Source: Kribbella italica
GTDB taxonomy: Bacteria; Actinomycetota; Actinomycetes; Propionibacteriales; Kribbellaceae
Direction: 5' to 3'
DNA length: 64,000 nucleotides
Assembly: GCF_014205135.1 (NCBI RefSeq)
Contig: NZ_JACHMY010000001.1
Span: 1,798,001 to 1,862,000, forward strand
This document shows positions 8,501 to 18,378 of the stretch, piece by piece. The first letter of the stretch is position 1. Each line of letters opens with the position of its first letter. The notes beneath the pieces were generated by a model. That model made no database searches and had not been told where the DNA came from. It worked only from the letters and a program-made list of their open reading frames with translations. Position numbers and translations under genes: made by a program.

Positions 8501-10186
8501 TCAGGCGTCGATGACCACCGGGATGACGACCGGACGGCGGCGCCAGTGGCGGTAGGTCCAGTTGCCAACGGCGCGGCCGACCAGCTGCTCCAGCTGGCTC
8601 GCGTCGCCGATCGCCTCGGAGGCGGCCCGGGCGAGCGCCTCCTCGATCACCGGGATGACCGGCTTGAACGTCGTGTCGTCGTGGACGAATCCACGCGCCA
8701 GGAAGTCCGGTGGCTCGGCCAGCTTGCCGGTGTGGGCGTCGACCAGCAGGACGACGGTGACGACGCCCTCCTCGCCGAGCGTGCGCCGGTCCTTCAGGTT
8801 CGCCTCGGTCACCCCACCGACGGTCATCGCGTCGACGTACACGTACCCGGCCTCGACCTTGCCGGTGATCCTCGCCCGGCCCTTGTGCAGGTCGACGACC
8901 ACGCCGTCCTCGGCGATGATCACGCGATCGGCCGGTACGCCGGTACTGACCGCGAGCGCCGCGTTCGCCTTCAGGTGCCGGAACTCGCCGTGCACCGGCA
9001 GCACGTTGCGCGGCTCGACCAGGTTGTAGCAGTAGACCAGCTCGCCGGCGCTGGCGTGCCCGGACACGTGCACCTTCGCGTTGCCCTTGTGCACGACGTT
9101 CGCGCCCCAGCGGATCAGGCCGTTGATCACCGCGTAGATCGCGTTCTCGTTGCCGGGGATCAGCGAGCTGGCCATCAGCACCGTGTCGCCCTCGCCGATC
9201 CGGATCATGTGGTCGCGGTTCGCCATCCGCGACAGCGCCGCCATCGGCTCACCCTGCGACCCGGTGCAGACCAGCGTGACCTTGCGGTCCGGCAGCTGCT
9301 CGAGCTCCTTCAGGTCGACGATCAGGCCCTTCGGCACGTTCAGGTAGCCCAGGTCGCGGGCGATCCCCATGTTGCGCACCATCGAGCGCCCGACGAACGC
9401 GACCTTGCGGCCGCCCGCCTTCGCGGCGTCCAGCACCTGCTGGATCCGGTGCACGTGGCTGGCGAAGCTGGACACGATGATGCGGCCGGGCGCCGTACGG
9501 AAGACGGCGTCGATCGCCGGACCGAGGTCCTTCTCGGCGGTGGTGAAGCCCGGGACGTCGGCGTTCGTCGAGTCGGTCATGAACAGGTCGACGCCCTCCT
9601 CACCGAGCCGGGCGAACCCGCGCAGGTCGGTGAGCCGGCGGTCGAGCGGGAACTGGTCCATCTTGAAGTCGCCGGTGTGCAGGACCAGGCCGGCCTTGGT
9701 CCGGATCGCGACCGCGAGGCCGTCCGGGATCGAGTGGTTGACCGCGAGGAACTCGCACTCGAACGGCCCGAACTGCCGCTTCTCGTCCTCCTTCACCTCC
9801 ACCGTCACCGGCTTGATCCGGTGCTCCTTGAGCTTGGAGGTGATGAACGCCAGCGTCAGCTTCGAGCCGACCACCGGGATGTCGCCGCGTTCCTTCAGCA
9901 GGTACGGCACCCCACCGATGTGGTCCTCGTGCCCGTGGGTGAGAACGATCGCCTCGATCTTGTCCAGGCGGTCCCGGATCCAGCCGAAATCAGGCAGGAT
10001 CACGTCGACGCCGGGCTGGTGCTCCTCGGGGAACAGCACACCGCAGTCGACCACCAGCAACTTGCCCCGGTGCTCGAACACGGTCATGTTCCGGCCGATC
10101 TCACCCAGACCGCCGAGAGCGACCACGCGCAGGGCGTCGTCGGGAAGGCGGGGCGGCTGACCGAGATCGGGATGCGGATGACTCAT
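8501..10186 (-). CDS. rnj: Ribonuclease J
   Basis: A 561-residue metallo-beta-lactamase/beta-CASP nuclease that acts as a 5'-3' exoribonuclease and endonuclease in RNA maturation and decay. The zinc motif HGHEDHIGG lies near residue 80. Further conserved segments are HTGDFKMDQ, SDSTNADVPG-type, SFASHVHRIQQ, GSQGEP and the HVSGHASAGEL beta-CASP histidine. A 10-codon longer reading is possible, but ATG 10186 gives the Streptomyces-like N-terminus MSHPHPDLG, and a TACCGT -10 box lies 7 bases upstream. A strong hairpin terminator follows. Confidence 0.96.
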   Translation of the reverse strand: MSHPHPDLGQPPRLPDDALRVVALGGLGEIGRNMTVFEHRGKLLVVDCGVLFPEEHQPGVDVILPDFGWIRDRLDKIEAIVLTHGHEDHIGGVPYLLKERGDIPVVGSKLTLAFITSKLKEHRIKPVTVEVKEDEKRQFGPFECEFLAVNHSIPDGLAVAIRTKAGLVLHTGDFKMDQFPLDRRLTDLRGFARLGEEGVDLFMTDSTNADVPGFTTAEKDLGPAIDAVFRTAPGRIIVSSFASHVHRIQQVLDAAKAGGRKVAFVGRSMVRNMGIARDLGYLNVPKGLIVDLKELEQLPDRKVTLVCTGSQGEPMAALSRMANRDHMIRIGEGDTVLMASSLIPGNENAIYAVINGLIRWGANVVHKGNAKVHVSGHASAGELVYCYNLVEPRNVLPVHGEFRHLKANAALAVSTGVPADRVIIAEDGVVVDLHKGRARITGKVEAGYVYVDAMTVGGVTEANLKDRRTLGEEGVVTVVLLVDAHTGKLAEPPDFLARGFVHDDTTFKPVIPVIEEALARAASEAIGDASQLEQLVGRAVGNWTYRHWRRRPVVIPVVIDA

Positions 10187-10193
10187 AGCCCGG

Positions 10194-10199
10194 ACGGTA
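10194..10199 (-). promoter_or_regulatory. -10 box TACCGT, leaderless promoter of rnj
   Basis: The minus strand reads TACCGT, seven bases, then the ATG at 10186 with no Shine-Dalgarno sequence. This spacing decides between the two candidate starts. Confidence 0.5.
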
Positions 10200-10334
10200 T
10201 CCGAGCCCCCCGTCACACCGTGGCACCGACCTCACTTCCACCGGTGTGACCAGCACCTCAGAACAAACTTCCGCGGGTCCGCCGGCGAGGTGGCGAAGGG
10301 TAATCCGACGTCTTCGCGGACCCGCTCGGACCGG

Positions 10335-10913
10335 TCAACGGCGTACCCGGTAGCGCAGGTGGAGCACCCGGTCACCCTGGATCACGTCGGGGTCCTCCAG
10401 CAGGTGCTGGGCGTCGACCGAGCCGAAGTACCGCTTACCGGAGCCGAGCACGGCCGGTACGACGTCCATCCGCACCTCGTCGACCAGCCCCGCGGCGAGC
10501 GCCTGCCCACCGACGTCGCCGGCGGCGATCTCGACGATGCGGTCACCCGCGAGCTCCTGCGCCTTGGCCACGGCCGCCTCGACCCCGTCGACGAAGTGGA
10601 ACGGCGCCTCCGGGTCCCAGCCCTCGGGCGCAGGCCGGTGGGTCACGACGACCACGTGGTCGATCCCGGCCGGGGGCTTCCCGTCCCAGCCGTCGGTCAG
10701 GTCGAAGACACGGCGGCCGGCGACGGTCACCCCGATCTGGTCCCAGTACGCCCGGGTGTAGTCGTAGGAGACCTGCGACACCTTGACCACGCCGCTCTCG
10801 TCCAGCGGGACGTCGCCACTGGTCAGCCAGTCGAAGAGCGGTCCGGGCTGGTCGTTCTCGTCCGCGACGAAACCGTCCACCGACACCGAGCTGTACATGA
10901 CCACCGTGCCCAC
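10335..10913 (-). CDS. Dihydrofolate reductase-like (RibD C-terminal) family protein
   Basis: A 192-residue protein of the RibD-C/DHFR-like fold. It shows MYSSVSVDGFVADE at the start, AGRRVFDLTDGW, and the nucleotide-binding stretch EIAAGDVGGQALAAGLVDE near residue 140. Such proteins are NADPH-dependent reductases of unknown physiological substrate. The start is the GTG at 10913 because AAGGAGA stands 7 bases before it; the internal ATG at 10898 has none. It lies 67 bp downstream of the AraC-type gene on the same strand, so the regulator may control it. Confidence 0.8.
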   Translation of the reverse strand: MGTVVMYSSVSVDGFVADENDQPGPLFDWLTSGDVPLDESGVVKVSQVSYDYTRAYWDQIGVTVAGRRVFDLTDGWDGKPPAGIDHVVVVTHRPAPEGWDPEAPFHFVDGVEAAVAKAQELAGDRIVEIAAGDVGGQALAAGLVDEVRMDVVPAVLGSGKRYFGSVDAQHLLEDPDVIQGDRVLHLRYRVRR

Positions 10914-10980
10914 GGGAGTCTCCTTCTGTTCGAGGTGGCCCGAATGTAGCGGCGCACGACCCCGTCCTTCTTGTAAGAAA

Positions 10981-11820
10981 TCAATCGGCCGGCAGCGGCC
11001 AGCTGTCCAGCGTGTGGCCCGGGTGCTCGCGCAGGAACCGCCGCCGCACTTCGACGTACCGGGTCGGCGTGAGCCCGGTGAACGCCCGGAACTCGTGACC
11101 GAAGTGGGCCTGGTCGAAGTAGCCCGCCCGAGCGGCGACGTCGCTCCAGTCGACCGGTTCGGCCGGGTCGATCGCGAGCACGGTGGTGGTGAAGCGGTAA
11201 CTGCGGGCCAGCCGCTTCGGCGTGACGCCGACGAGCTCCTTGAACCGCTGCGCCAGATGAGTCGTGCTGACACCGGCCGCCACGCTCAGGTCGCCGATCG
11301 ACACCGCACCGCCGGTCGCCGCGATGACACCGCCCGTACGCCGGACAAGCTCCATCCCGGCGGTCTCACGCAGCCGTCGTACCAGCTCCTCCTCGAGCAG
11401 CGTCAGCATCTCGTGCGGTCCGCCCGCCGTCGCCAGCCGGTCGCGCAACTCGGCCACGGCCGGCCGCCCCCAAACCTGCTCGATCGTCACCGGCCGATTA
11501 CACAGCTCCGCCGCAGGCATCGGCAGAAACGCCGCCGGCCCCCACGGCTTGAAGTGCACCCCGACGGACCGGGTCCGGAACGGATAACTGAACTCCACCG
11601 CGCGGGTCGGCGTCGTGAGCACGCAGCCGTCGGCGTACTCGGCCATCTCGAGCTCGGTCCCACCCCGAATCCGGAACGGTTCCCCCAGATTGACGATGAG
11701 CAACGCCGAAGGACTCGGCGGCAGCATCAGCCGGGCGTACGGCGGCGTCCCTTCCAGGTAGTAGAGATCGTCGATCACCCCGTCCAGCGGCGACCGCGGC
11801 ACTCTGGACACGTACTCCAT
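10981..11820 (-). CDS. AraC family transcriptional regulator
   Basis: A regulator of about 279 residues. The N-terminal sensor half contains VGVHFKPWGPAAFLP, seen in AraC proteins that have a DUF6597-like sensor. The C-terminal double helix-turn-helix carries VAAGVSTTHLAQRFKELVG and the family signature ARAGYFDQAHFGHEFRAFTG. The ATG at 11820 follows a G-run with almost no spacing, and a GTG 12 codons upstream is an alternative start. The RibD-like gene downstream is its likeliest partner. Confidence 0.85.
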   Translation of the reverse strand: MEYVSRVPRSPLDGVIDDLYYLEGTPPYARLMLPPSPSALLIVNLGEPFRIRGGTELEMAEYADGCVLTTPTRAVEFSYPFRTRSVGVHFKPWGPAAFLPMPAAELCNRPVTIEQVWGRPAVAELRDRLATAGGPHEMLTLLEEELVRRLRETAGMELVRRTGGVIAATGGAVSIGDLSVAAGVSTTHLAQRFKELVGVTPKRLARSYRFTTTVLAIDPAEPVDWSDVAARAGYFDQAHFGHEFRAFTGLTPTRYVEVRRRFLREHPGHTLDSWPLPAD

Positions 11821-11934
11821 CCCCCCAGCATCGCCGACAGCCCGCCTGTGGTGCACGCCTGGATCAGTCGATCGCTCCGGATCGCAACAGAAGTTGCTAC
11901 CGTCATGACTCGGGGGATCGTCAAGGAGGCCGAA

Positions 11935-12072
11935 GTGTTCGAGTTCTCGTGGGTTGACGCGCTCTTGGTCGCTGTCGCGATCTACCTTCTCGGCCTGCTG
12001 ATCCGGCGCCTGTTCAGAGCGTTGTCGTCACGGCGCCGCCCGGTCGAAATTCGGGAATGGGACGACGCGTAG
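11935..12072 (+). CDS. Small single-pass membrane protein (45 residues)
   Basis: The reading frame starts at GTG 11935 behind an excellent AAGGAGG site with a 6-base spacer. It encodes one hydrophobic helix (residues about 8-28, LLVAVAIYLLGLLIRRLF), a basic cytoplasmic-type stretch (RALSSRRRP) and an acidic end. An in-frame ATG at 11905 would lengthen it by 10 residues without an SD. No family is recognised. The clean SD and coherent helix make it credible as a gene, possibly a small membrane regulator. Confidence 0.55.
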   Translation: MFEFSWVDALLVAVAIYLLGLLIRRLFRALSSRRRPVEIREWDDA

Positions 12073-12077
12073 CCGAG

Positions 12078-12350
12078 CCGGTGTTGGGTGGAATCCATCG
12101 GCGGTGATCGCCGCCCCGGCGTCAGCGCGTGCACCACGCTCCACAGAAGTGGGCGGGTGGGCGAGTCCACGCCAACCACCGACCGGGGCTGGGCGGAATC
12201 CGTCGGCCGTGATCACCGCCCCGGGGTCAGCGCATCCACCACGTCCCGCAGCGGTGGGCGGGTGGGCGAGCCCACGCCAACCGCCAACCGGGGTTGGGCG
12301 GGAACCGTCGGCCGTGAACGCCACCACCGACAGGAGTTGGGCGAGATCGG
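12078..12350. repeat. 105-bp imperfect tandem repeat in an intergenic region
   Basis: The motif starting CCGGnGnTGGGnGG occurs at 12078, 12183 and 12288, exactly 105 bases apart. The first two units are about 85-90% alike. The third is cut short and a fragment of a fourth follows near 12325. Inside each unit are GTGGGCGGGTGGGCGAG and CCACGCCAACC. The repeat is open in several frames on both strands because its length is a multiple of three, but none begins with a ribosome-binding site, so it is treated as non-coding. It fills the gap before the convergent RecB-like gene. Confidence 0.75.
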
Positions 12351-13238
12351 TCAGCCGTCGACGTCGACCAAGTCCACGCCTGCAGATTGTTCGGCGACTT
12401 CTTCGACGGTGCGGGTGGGGAGGGGTGGGGGTGTGCCGTCCCAGGCGGGGCAGAAGGGTTTGTAGTCGCACCATGCGCAGAGTGGGCCGGGGCTCGGGCG
12501 CCAGTCGCCGGATTCGAGGGCTCGGGTGATGGCGTCCCACAGGGCGCCGACCTTGCGTTCGCAGGCTCGGAGGTCGGCCTCGTCGGGCTCGTACCGGACG
12601 ATCTCGCCGTTGCCGAGGTACACGAGTTGGAGCATCGACGGGACGACGCCGCGCAGGCGCCACAGGACCAGTGCGTAGAACTTCATCTGGAAGAGGGCCT
12701 TCGCCTCGAAGAACTCCGACGGCGACCGGCCGGTCTTGTAGTCGACGACGCGGATCTCGCCCGTGGGCGCGACGTCCAGGCGGTCGACGTACCCACGCAG
12801 GGTCAGGCCGGAGTCGAGCTCGGTCTCGACGTACAGCTCGCGCTCGGCGGGCTCCAAGGCGTTCGGGTCCTCAAGGGTGAAGTACTTGCCGAGCAGCTTG
12901 TGCGCCTCGGCCAGCCACGCGGCAAGCTCCTCGCCCTCGGCGTCGTCGGCGAACAGCTCGGCGACCTCGGGCTCAGCTTCGAGGACGCGTTGCCACTCGG
13001 GCTCCAGCATGCCGGCGGCTTGCTCCAGCGTGCGCTGACCGCGGGGCAGGTCGTACAAACGCTCCAGTACGGCGTGCACGACCGTCCCGCGGACGGCGGC
13101 GGACGAGGGCTTCTCCGGCAGGCGGTCGACGACGCGGAAGCGGTACTTCAGCGGGCAGCTCATGAAGTCGGCCGCGCGGGAGGGGGACAGCGCACCGTTC
13201 GGGTGGCTGCCTCTGTGCACGACTGCTGCGACGCTCAT
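12351..13238 (-). CDS. RecB-family PD-(D/E)XK nuclease with probable Fe-S cluster
   Basis: A 295-residue nuclease of the Cas4/AddB-like PD-(D/E)XK group. The active-site core is GYVDRLDV followed by IRVVDYKTG (about residues 150-175). An early cysteine (MSCPLKYRF, residue 28) and a C-terminal CAWCDYKPFC triplet together provide four cysteines of the type that hold a 4Fe-4S cluster. The same family sits beside trmI and the proteasome ATPase in mycobacteria (Rv2119), so the placement is conserved. The ATG is 6 bases after a TAGGGT box. Confidence 0.88.
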   Translation of the reverse strand: MSVAAVVHRGSHPNGALSPSRAADFMSCPLKYRFRVVDRLPEKPSSAAVRGTVVHAVLERLYDLPRGQRTLEQAAGMLEPEWQRVLEAEPEVAELFADDAEGEELAAWLAEAHKLLGKYFTLEDPNALEPAERELYVETELDSGLTLRGYVDRLDVAPTGEIRVVDYKTGRSPSEFFEAKALFQMKFYALVLWRLRGVVPSMLQLVYLGNGEIVRYEPDEADLRACERKVGALWDAITRALESGDWRPSPGPLCAWCDYKPFCPAWDGTPPPLPTRTVEEVAEQSAGVDLVDVDG

Positions 13239-13244
13239 GCCAAA

Positions 13245-13250
13245 ACCCTA
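13245..13250 (-). promoter_or_regulatory. -10 box TAGGGT, leaderless promoter of the RecB-like gene
   Basis: The minus strand reads TAGGGT, six bases, then the ATG at 13238, without an SD. Confidence 0.5.
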
Positions 13251-13390
13251 GGCGCTGCCACCGACATCCCGCGCGCGCACCGCGACCAGCTGTGGACAAC
13301 GGGTTCACAGCAAGCTCCCAGCGGACTTTCGGCGAACCATCGGTTCCGCTCGGCACGCTGGAGACCTCAAGCGACGGCAAGGGGCACACG

Positions 13391-14224
13391 ATGACACCGC
13401 ACGAACACGACCTGGGACTGGTCCACGACCTCGGCACACTCCGCCGCCGCAACGTCCTCCGCCTGCTGGCCGGCGCCGGACTCGCCGTCGTCACCGGCTG
13501 CGCGACCGACGACAGCAGCAGCACCGGTACGACGACCACCAGCACCACCCCAACAACCAGCACCCCAACAACCAGCAGCCCGACAACCACAGCAGACTGC
13601 GTCGACGAGATCCCCGAGGAGACAGCCGGCCCCTACCCGGGCGACGGCTCCAACGGCCCCAACGTCCTCACCGAGTCCGGCATCGTCCGCAGCGACCTCA
13701 CCAAGTCGTTCGGCTCCGCATCGGGCGTAGCAACCGGCGTACCGCTGACCGTCGAGCTCACCATCCAAAACGCCGACCAGTGCGCCCCGCTCGCGGGCGC
13801 CGCCGTCTACCTCTGGCACTGCGACGCCCAGGGCCGCTACTCGCTCTACTCCGACGGAGCGGAGAACGAGAACTACCTGCGCGGCGTCCAGGCCGCCGAC
13901 GCCAACGGCAAGGTCACGTTCACCACGATCTTCCCCGCGGCGTACGACGGACGCTGGCCACACATCCACTTCGAGGTCTACGCATCGCTGACCGAGGCGA
14001 CCGCCGCCGGCAAGATCAGCGCGACCTCCCAGCTGGCCCTGCCGGAGGACGCCTGCACCGCGGTCTACGCCACCAGCGGGTACGACGGAAGCACCCAGAA
14101 CATGTCCCGGACCTCGCTCGAGAACGACAACGTGTTCCGCGACGACGGCGCCGAGCACCAGCTCGCCACGGTCAGCGGGAGCGTCGGCGCGGGCTACCGG
14201 GCCCGGCTCACCGTGGGTGTGTAG
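13391..14224 (+). CDS. Intradiol ring-cleavage dioxygenase-like Tat lipoprotein
   Basis: A 277-residue exported protein. The N-terminus has a twin-arginine RRRNVLRLLAGAGLAVVTGC signal ending in a lipobox cysteine, then a Ser/Thr linker of about 30 residues. The body matches the intradiol dioxygenase fold: LWHCDAQGRYSLY and FPAAYDGRWPHIHFEVY supply the two tyrosines and two histidines that bind Fe(III) in protocatechuate 3,4-dioxygenase. So the iron site looks intact in a cell-surface setting. The physiological substrate is unknown. An AAGGGG site precedes ATG 13391; longer readings lack one. Confidence 0.83.
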   Translation: MTPHEHDLGLVHDLGTLRRRNVLRLLAGAGLAVVTGCATDDSSSTGTTTTSTTPTTSTPTTSSPTTTADCVDEIPEETAGPYPGDGSNGPNVLTESGIVRSDLTKSFGSASGVATGVPLTVELTIQNADQCAPLAGAAVYLWHCDAQGRYSLYSDGAENENYLRGVQAADANGKVTFTTIFPAAYDGRWPHIHFEVYASLTEATAAGKISATSQLALPEDACTAVYATSGYDGSTQNMSRTSLENDNVFRDDGAEHQLATVSGSVGAGYRARLTVGV

Positions 14225-14246
14225 CGCGGAGTTACCGGTGGCCCAG

Positions 14247-14252
14247 TAGGTT
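14247..14252 (+). promoter_or_regulatory. -10 box TAGGTT, leaderless promoter of the M50 protease gene
   Basis: TAGGTT is followed by seven bases and then the ATG at 14260; no SD is present. Confidence 0.5.
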
Positions 14253-14259
14253 TGTGCCG

Positions 14260-15414
14260 ATGTCAGAGCCGCGTGAACCTCAGAACCCCGCCCAGCCGGC
14301 CGCGCCGCCGCCCGGTACCTGGGTGCTCGGTCGTGTCCGCGGGATCCAGCTGACCATGCGGTTCACCTGGCTGCCGGTCGCGATCCTGCTGGCGCTGGGC
14401 TTCTCGGCGATCATCGCGCAGCAGTTCCCGTACCTGTCCGGCGGCTGGCGGTACTTCGCGTCGTTCGCGTTCGTGGTCGCGTTCACGCTGTCGGTGCTGC
14501 TGCACGAGCTGGCGCACGCGCTGATGGCGTTGCGGTTCAAGATCTCGGTGACCGAGATCAACCTCGGCTTCTTCGCGGCCGGCACGCACATCGAGGGTGA
14601 GCGCAAGTCGCCGCTGGAGGAGTTCGCGATCTCGGTCGTCGGGCCGATCGCCTCGCTGCTGGTCGGCGGTCTCGCGTACGCCGGTTCGCGCGCGCTCGAC
14701 GAGGGCGTCGCGTACGCCGTGGTGATGCAGCTCGCGGTGGCGAACCTGATCGTCGGGGTGACCAACCTGCTGCCCGGTCTGCCGCTGGACGGTGGCTGGG
14801 TGCTGCGGGCCGCGGTCTGGAAGGCGACCGGCAACATGCACACCGGCACGATCGTGGCGGCGTGGGCCGGCCGGATCATCGCGATCGCGGTCCTGGCCGC
14901 GCCGGTGATCCTGGAAGAGGTGTTCGACCGCGATCCGACGGTGATCGACTTCGTGATCGCGCTGGCGGTCGGGTTCTTCCTGTGGATGGGCTCGACGGCG
15001 TCGCTGATGCAGGCGCGCCTCAAGCAGAAGCTGCCCGCGCTCCAGGTCCGTTCGCTGGCCCGTCGCGCGGTCGCCGTCCATGCCAGTACGCCGATCTCCG
15101 AGGCCGTCCGGCTCGCCGCGCAGGGCCAGGCGGGTGCCGTCGTGGTCATCGACGGCGACGGCAAGCCGCACGCCCTGGTCCAGGAGGCCGCCGTCACCGC
15201 GGTCGCCCCCAACCAGCGCCCGTGGACCACGGTCGGCGAGGTCGCCACCCGGATCGGCGCGGGCCACATCATCGGCGTCAACGACACCGGCGAGGAGATC
15301 CTCGCGACCCTCCGCAAGAACCCCGCGTCGGAGTACCTCGTCCTGGACACCCAGGGCCAGGTGTACGGCGTACTGGCGACCGCGGACGTCGAACGCGCGT
15401 TCCGGAGGCGCTGA
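14260..15414 (+). CDS. Site-2 protease family (M50) membrane metalloprotease with C-terminal CBS-like region
   Basis: A 384-residue intramembrane zinc protease. Membrane helices start near residue 35. The zinc motif HELAHALM is at about residue 85, and the third ligand motif NLLPGLPLDGG is near 170. Additional helices follow to about 260. The C-terminal 130 residues look like CBS-type regulatory repeats (VRSLARRAVAVHASTPISEA and EYLVLDTQGQVYGVLATADVERA). It lies between the RecB-like gene and trmI in the proteasome neighbourhood. The substrate is unknown; relatives cleave anti-sigma factors. Confidence 0.9.
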   Translation: MSEPREPQNPAQPAAPPPGTWVLGRVRGIQLTMRFTWLPVAILLALGFSAIIAQQFPYLSGGWRYFASFAFVVAFTLSVLLHELAHALMALRFKISVTEINLGFFAAGTHIEGERKSPLEEFAISVVGPIASLLVGGLAYAGSRALDEGVAYAVVMQLAVANLIVGVTNLLPGLPLDGGWVLRAAVWKATGNMHTGTIVAAWAGRIIAIAVLAAPVILEEVFDRDPTVIDFVIALAVGFFLWMGSTASLMQARLKQKLPALQVRSLARRAVAVHASTPISEAVRLAAQGQAGAVVVIDGDGKPHALVQEAAVTAVAPNQRPWTTVGEVATRIGAGHIIGVNDTGEEILATLRKNPASEYLVLDTQGQVYGVLATADVERAFRRR

Positions 15415-15439
15415 GCGGCCGCTCCGGACGGGAAAGTAA

Positions 15440-16378
<939 letters not shown>

Positions 16379-16474
16379 CGTCGCGCCAAACTGTCCGTGC
16401 CGTGCTGTATTAAGGCGCAACAGGCTCGACCAGGCAACGGTTCTATCCGCAACCGACACGTGATGGGATTCAGC

Positions 16475-16502
16475 TTGCCCGGCGAGGTTTTCTGGGTAAG
16501 GT
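16475..16502 (+). promoter_or_regulatory. Probable promoter of arc
   Basis: TTGCCC (16475-16480), a 16-base spacer and TAAGGT (16497-16502) lie 37 bases before the preferred arc start. A second TAGGGT at 16506-16511 could also serve as a -10 box. Confidence 0.4.
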
Positions 16503-16526
16503 CCATAGGGTCGAGCCCCACATGGT

Positions 16527-16534
16527 GAGGTGAT
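16527..16534 (+). promoter_or_regulatory. Strong ribosome-binding site that decides the arc start
   Basis: GAGGTGAT matches the 16S anti-SD over 8 bases and stands 4 bases before GTG 16539. Both upstream in-frame starts (GTG 16530, ATG 16533) lie inside it and are therefore unlikely. Confidence 0.55.
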
Positions 16535-16538
16535 GATC

Positions 16539-18275
16539 GTGGCTGGAGACGAGAGTCCTACCGCGGCAGAGCTGCGTAACCAGGTCCGTTACCTGGAGGC
16601 CGAGGTCGCAGCGTTGCGGCGTCGGTTGCTGGAGCACCCGGCTGACAGCCGGTCGCTCGAGAGCAGGCTGTCCGAAACCCAGGCGTCCTTGGCGAGCGTG
16701 ACCGCGCAGAACGAGCGGTTGGCGGACACGCTGCGCGAGGCCCGAGAGAAGATCATCGCTTTGAAGGAGGAGGTCGACCGGCTGGCGCAACCGCCGTCCG
16801 GTTTCGGGACCTTCCTCGGCCGCAACGACGACGACACGCTGGACGTGTTCACCGGAGGCCGCAAGCTCCGGGTCGCGGCGAGCCCGTCAGTCGACCTGGA
16901 CGCGCTCAAGCTCGGCCAGGAACTGATGCTGAACGAGGCGCTGAACGTGGTCGAGGCCTGCGACTTCGAGGTCGTCGGCGACGTGGTGATGCTGAAGGAG
17001 CTGCTGGCCGACGGCGAGCGGGCGCTGGTGATCGCGCAGGCCGACGAGGAACGCATCGTCCGGCTCGCGTCGCCGCTGCTCGACCAGCCGCTGCGCGCCG
17101 GCGACTCGTTGCTGCTGGAGCCGCGCTCCGGCTATGTGTACGAGAAGATCCCGAAGTCCGAGGTCGAGGAGCTGGTGCTCGAAGAGGTCCCGGACATCGA
17201 CTACACGCAGATCGGTGGCCTGTTCGGCCAGATCGAGCAGATCCGGGACGCGGTCGAGATGCCGTACCTGCACAAGGACCTGTTCCTGGAGCACGAGCTG
17301 AAGCCGCCGAAGGGTGTCCTGCTGTACGGGCCGCCCGGCTGCGGCAAGACGCTGATCGCCAAGGCGGTCGCGAACTCGCTGGCCAAGAAGGTGGCCGAGC
17401 GGACCGGTGTCGAGGGCAGGTCGTTCTTCCTCAACATCAAGGGTCCCGAGCTGCTGAACAAGTACGTCGGCGAGACCGAGCGGCACATCCGCCTGGTCTT
17501 CCAGCGGGCTCGTGAGAAGGCCTCCGAGGGCATGCCCGTCATCGTGTTCTTCGACGAGATGGACTCGCTGTTCCGGACCCGTGGGTCGGGGGTGTCCTCC
17601 GACGTGGAGAACACGATCGTCCCGCAGTTGCTGAGCGAGATCGACGGCGTCGAGGGCCTGGAGAACGTGCTGGTCATCGGAGCGTCGAACCGCGAGGACA
17701 TGATCGACCCGGCGATCCTGCGGCCGGGCCGGCTGGACGTGAAGATCAAGATCGAGCGTCCGGACGCCGAGGCGGCGCGGGACATCTTCTCGAAGTACCT
17801 GACCACCACGCTGCCGCTGCACCCCGAGGACCTGAGCGAGTTCGGCGGGGACCGGGGCGAGTGCGTGAGCGGGATGATCCAGCGCACCGTCGAGCGGATG
17901 TACACCGAGGCCGACGAGAACCGGTTCCTCGAGGTCACCTACGCCAACGGTGACAAGGAGGTCCTGTACTTCAAGGACTTCAACTCCGGCGCGATGATCC
18001 AGAACATCGTCGACCGGGCCAAGAAGATGGCCATCAAGGCGTTCCTCGACGACCAGCAGAAGGGTCTGCGGGTGCAGCACCTGCTGCAGGCCTGTGTCGA
18101 CGAGTTCAAGGAGAACGAGGACCTGCCGAACACGACCAACCCGGACGACTGGGCCCGGATCTCCGGCAAGAAGGGCGAGCGGATCGTCTACATCCGCACG
18201 CTCATCTCCGGCAAGCAGGGCACCGAGCCGGGCCGGTCGATCGACACGGCGACCAACACGGGGCAGTACCTGTAG
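16539..18275 (+). CDS. arc: Proteasome-associated ATPase (ARC/Mpa)
   Basis: A 578-residue AAA+ ring ATPase that recognises pupylated proteins, unfolds them and feeds them to the 20S proteasome. The N-terminal coiled coil (about residues 10-75) binds Pup, followed by tandem OB domains. The AAA+ module has Walker A GPPGCGKT, Walker [10 protein letters not shown] and the arginine-rich second region of homology. The last residues, QYL, carry the penultimate tyrosine that docks into the proteasome alpha ring. The family partners dop, pup, prcB and prcA follow about 4 kb downstream. A hairpin terminator follows the stop. Confidence 0.97.
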   Translation: MAGDESPTAAELRNQVRYLEAEVAALRRRLLEHPADSRSLESRLSETQASLASVTAQNERLADTLREAREKIIALKEEVDRLAQPPSGFGTFLGRNDDDTLDVFTGGRKLRVAASPSVDLDALKLGQELMLNEALNVVEACDFEVVGDVVMLKELLADGERALVIAQADEERIVRLASPLLDQPLRAGDSLLLEPRSGYVYEKIPKSEVEELVLEEVPDIDYTQIGGLFGQIEQIRDAVEMPYLHKDLFLEHELKPPKGVLLYGPPGCGKTLIAKAVANSLAKKVAERTGVEGRSFFLNIKGPELLNKYVGETERHIRLVFQRAREKASEGMPVIVFFDEMDSLFRTRGSGVSSDVENTIVPQLLSEIDGVEGLENVLVIGASNREDMIDPAILRPGRLDVKIKIERPDAEAARDIFSKYLTTTLPLHPEDLSEFGGDRGECVSGMIQRTVERMYTEADENRFLEVTYANGDKEVLYFKDFNSGAMIQNIVDRAKKMAIKAFLDDQQKGLRVQHLLQACVDEFKENEDLPNTTNPDDWARISGKKGERIVYIRTLISGKQGTEPGRSIDTATNTGQYL

Positions 18276-18290
18276 CACGCAGGACCGTTC

Positions 18291-18321
18291 ACCGCCCCGA
18301 TGCCGCCGGCGTCGGGGCGGT
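18291..18321 (+). terminator. Hairpin terminator after arc
   Basis: A 14-base stem (one G-U pair) around a GCC loop, 15 bases after the arc stop. There is no U-run. Confidence 0.65.
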
Positions 18322-18365
18322 GGTGCGTCTGGTGCGGATTTCGCTGGTACGACCGGCACCGGTCT

Positions 18366-18371
18366 TACCAT
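18366..18371 (+). promoter_or_regulatory. -10 box TACCAT, leaderless promoter of the first paralogue
   Basis: TACCAT ends seven bases before ATG 18379. There is no SD. The arrangement is repeated at the second paralogue. Confidence 0.5.
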
Positions 18372-18378
18372 GATCCGT

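Noticed and set aside
12104-12529. A protein of GGWASPRQPPTG repeats on the plus strand
   Set aside because: The frame is open only because the 105-bp repeat is a multiple of three. There is no ribosome site, and it runs into the antisense of the RecB-like gene.
16530-16538. Upstream starts for arc (GTG 16530 or ATG 16533)
   Set aside because: Both lie within the 8-base anti-SD match that ideally serves GTG 16539, so they would have no ribosome-binding site of their own.
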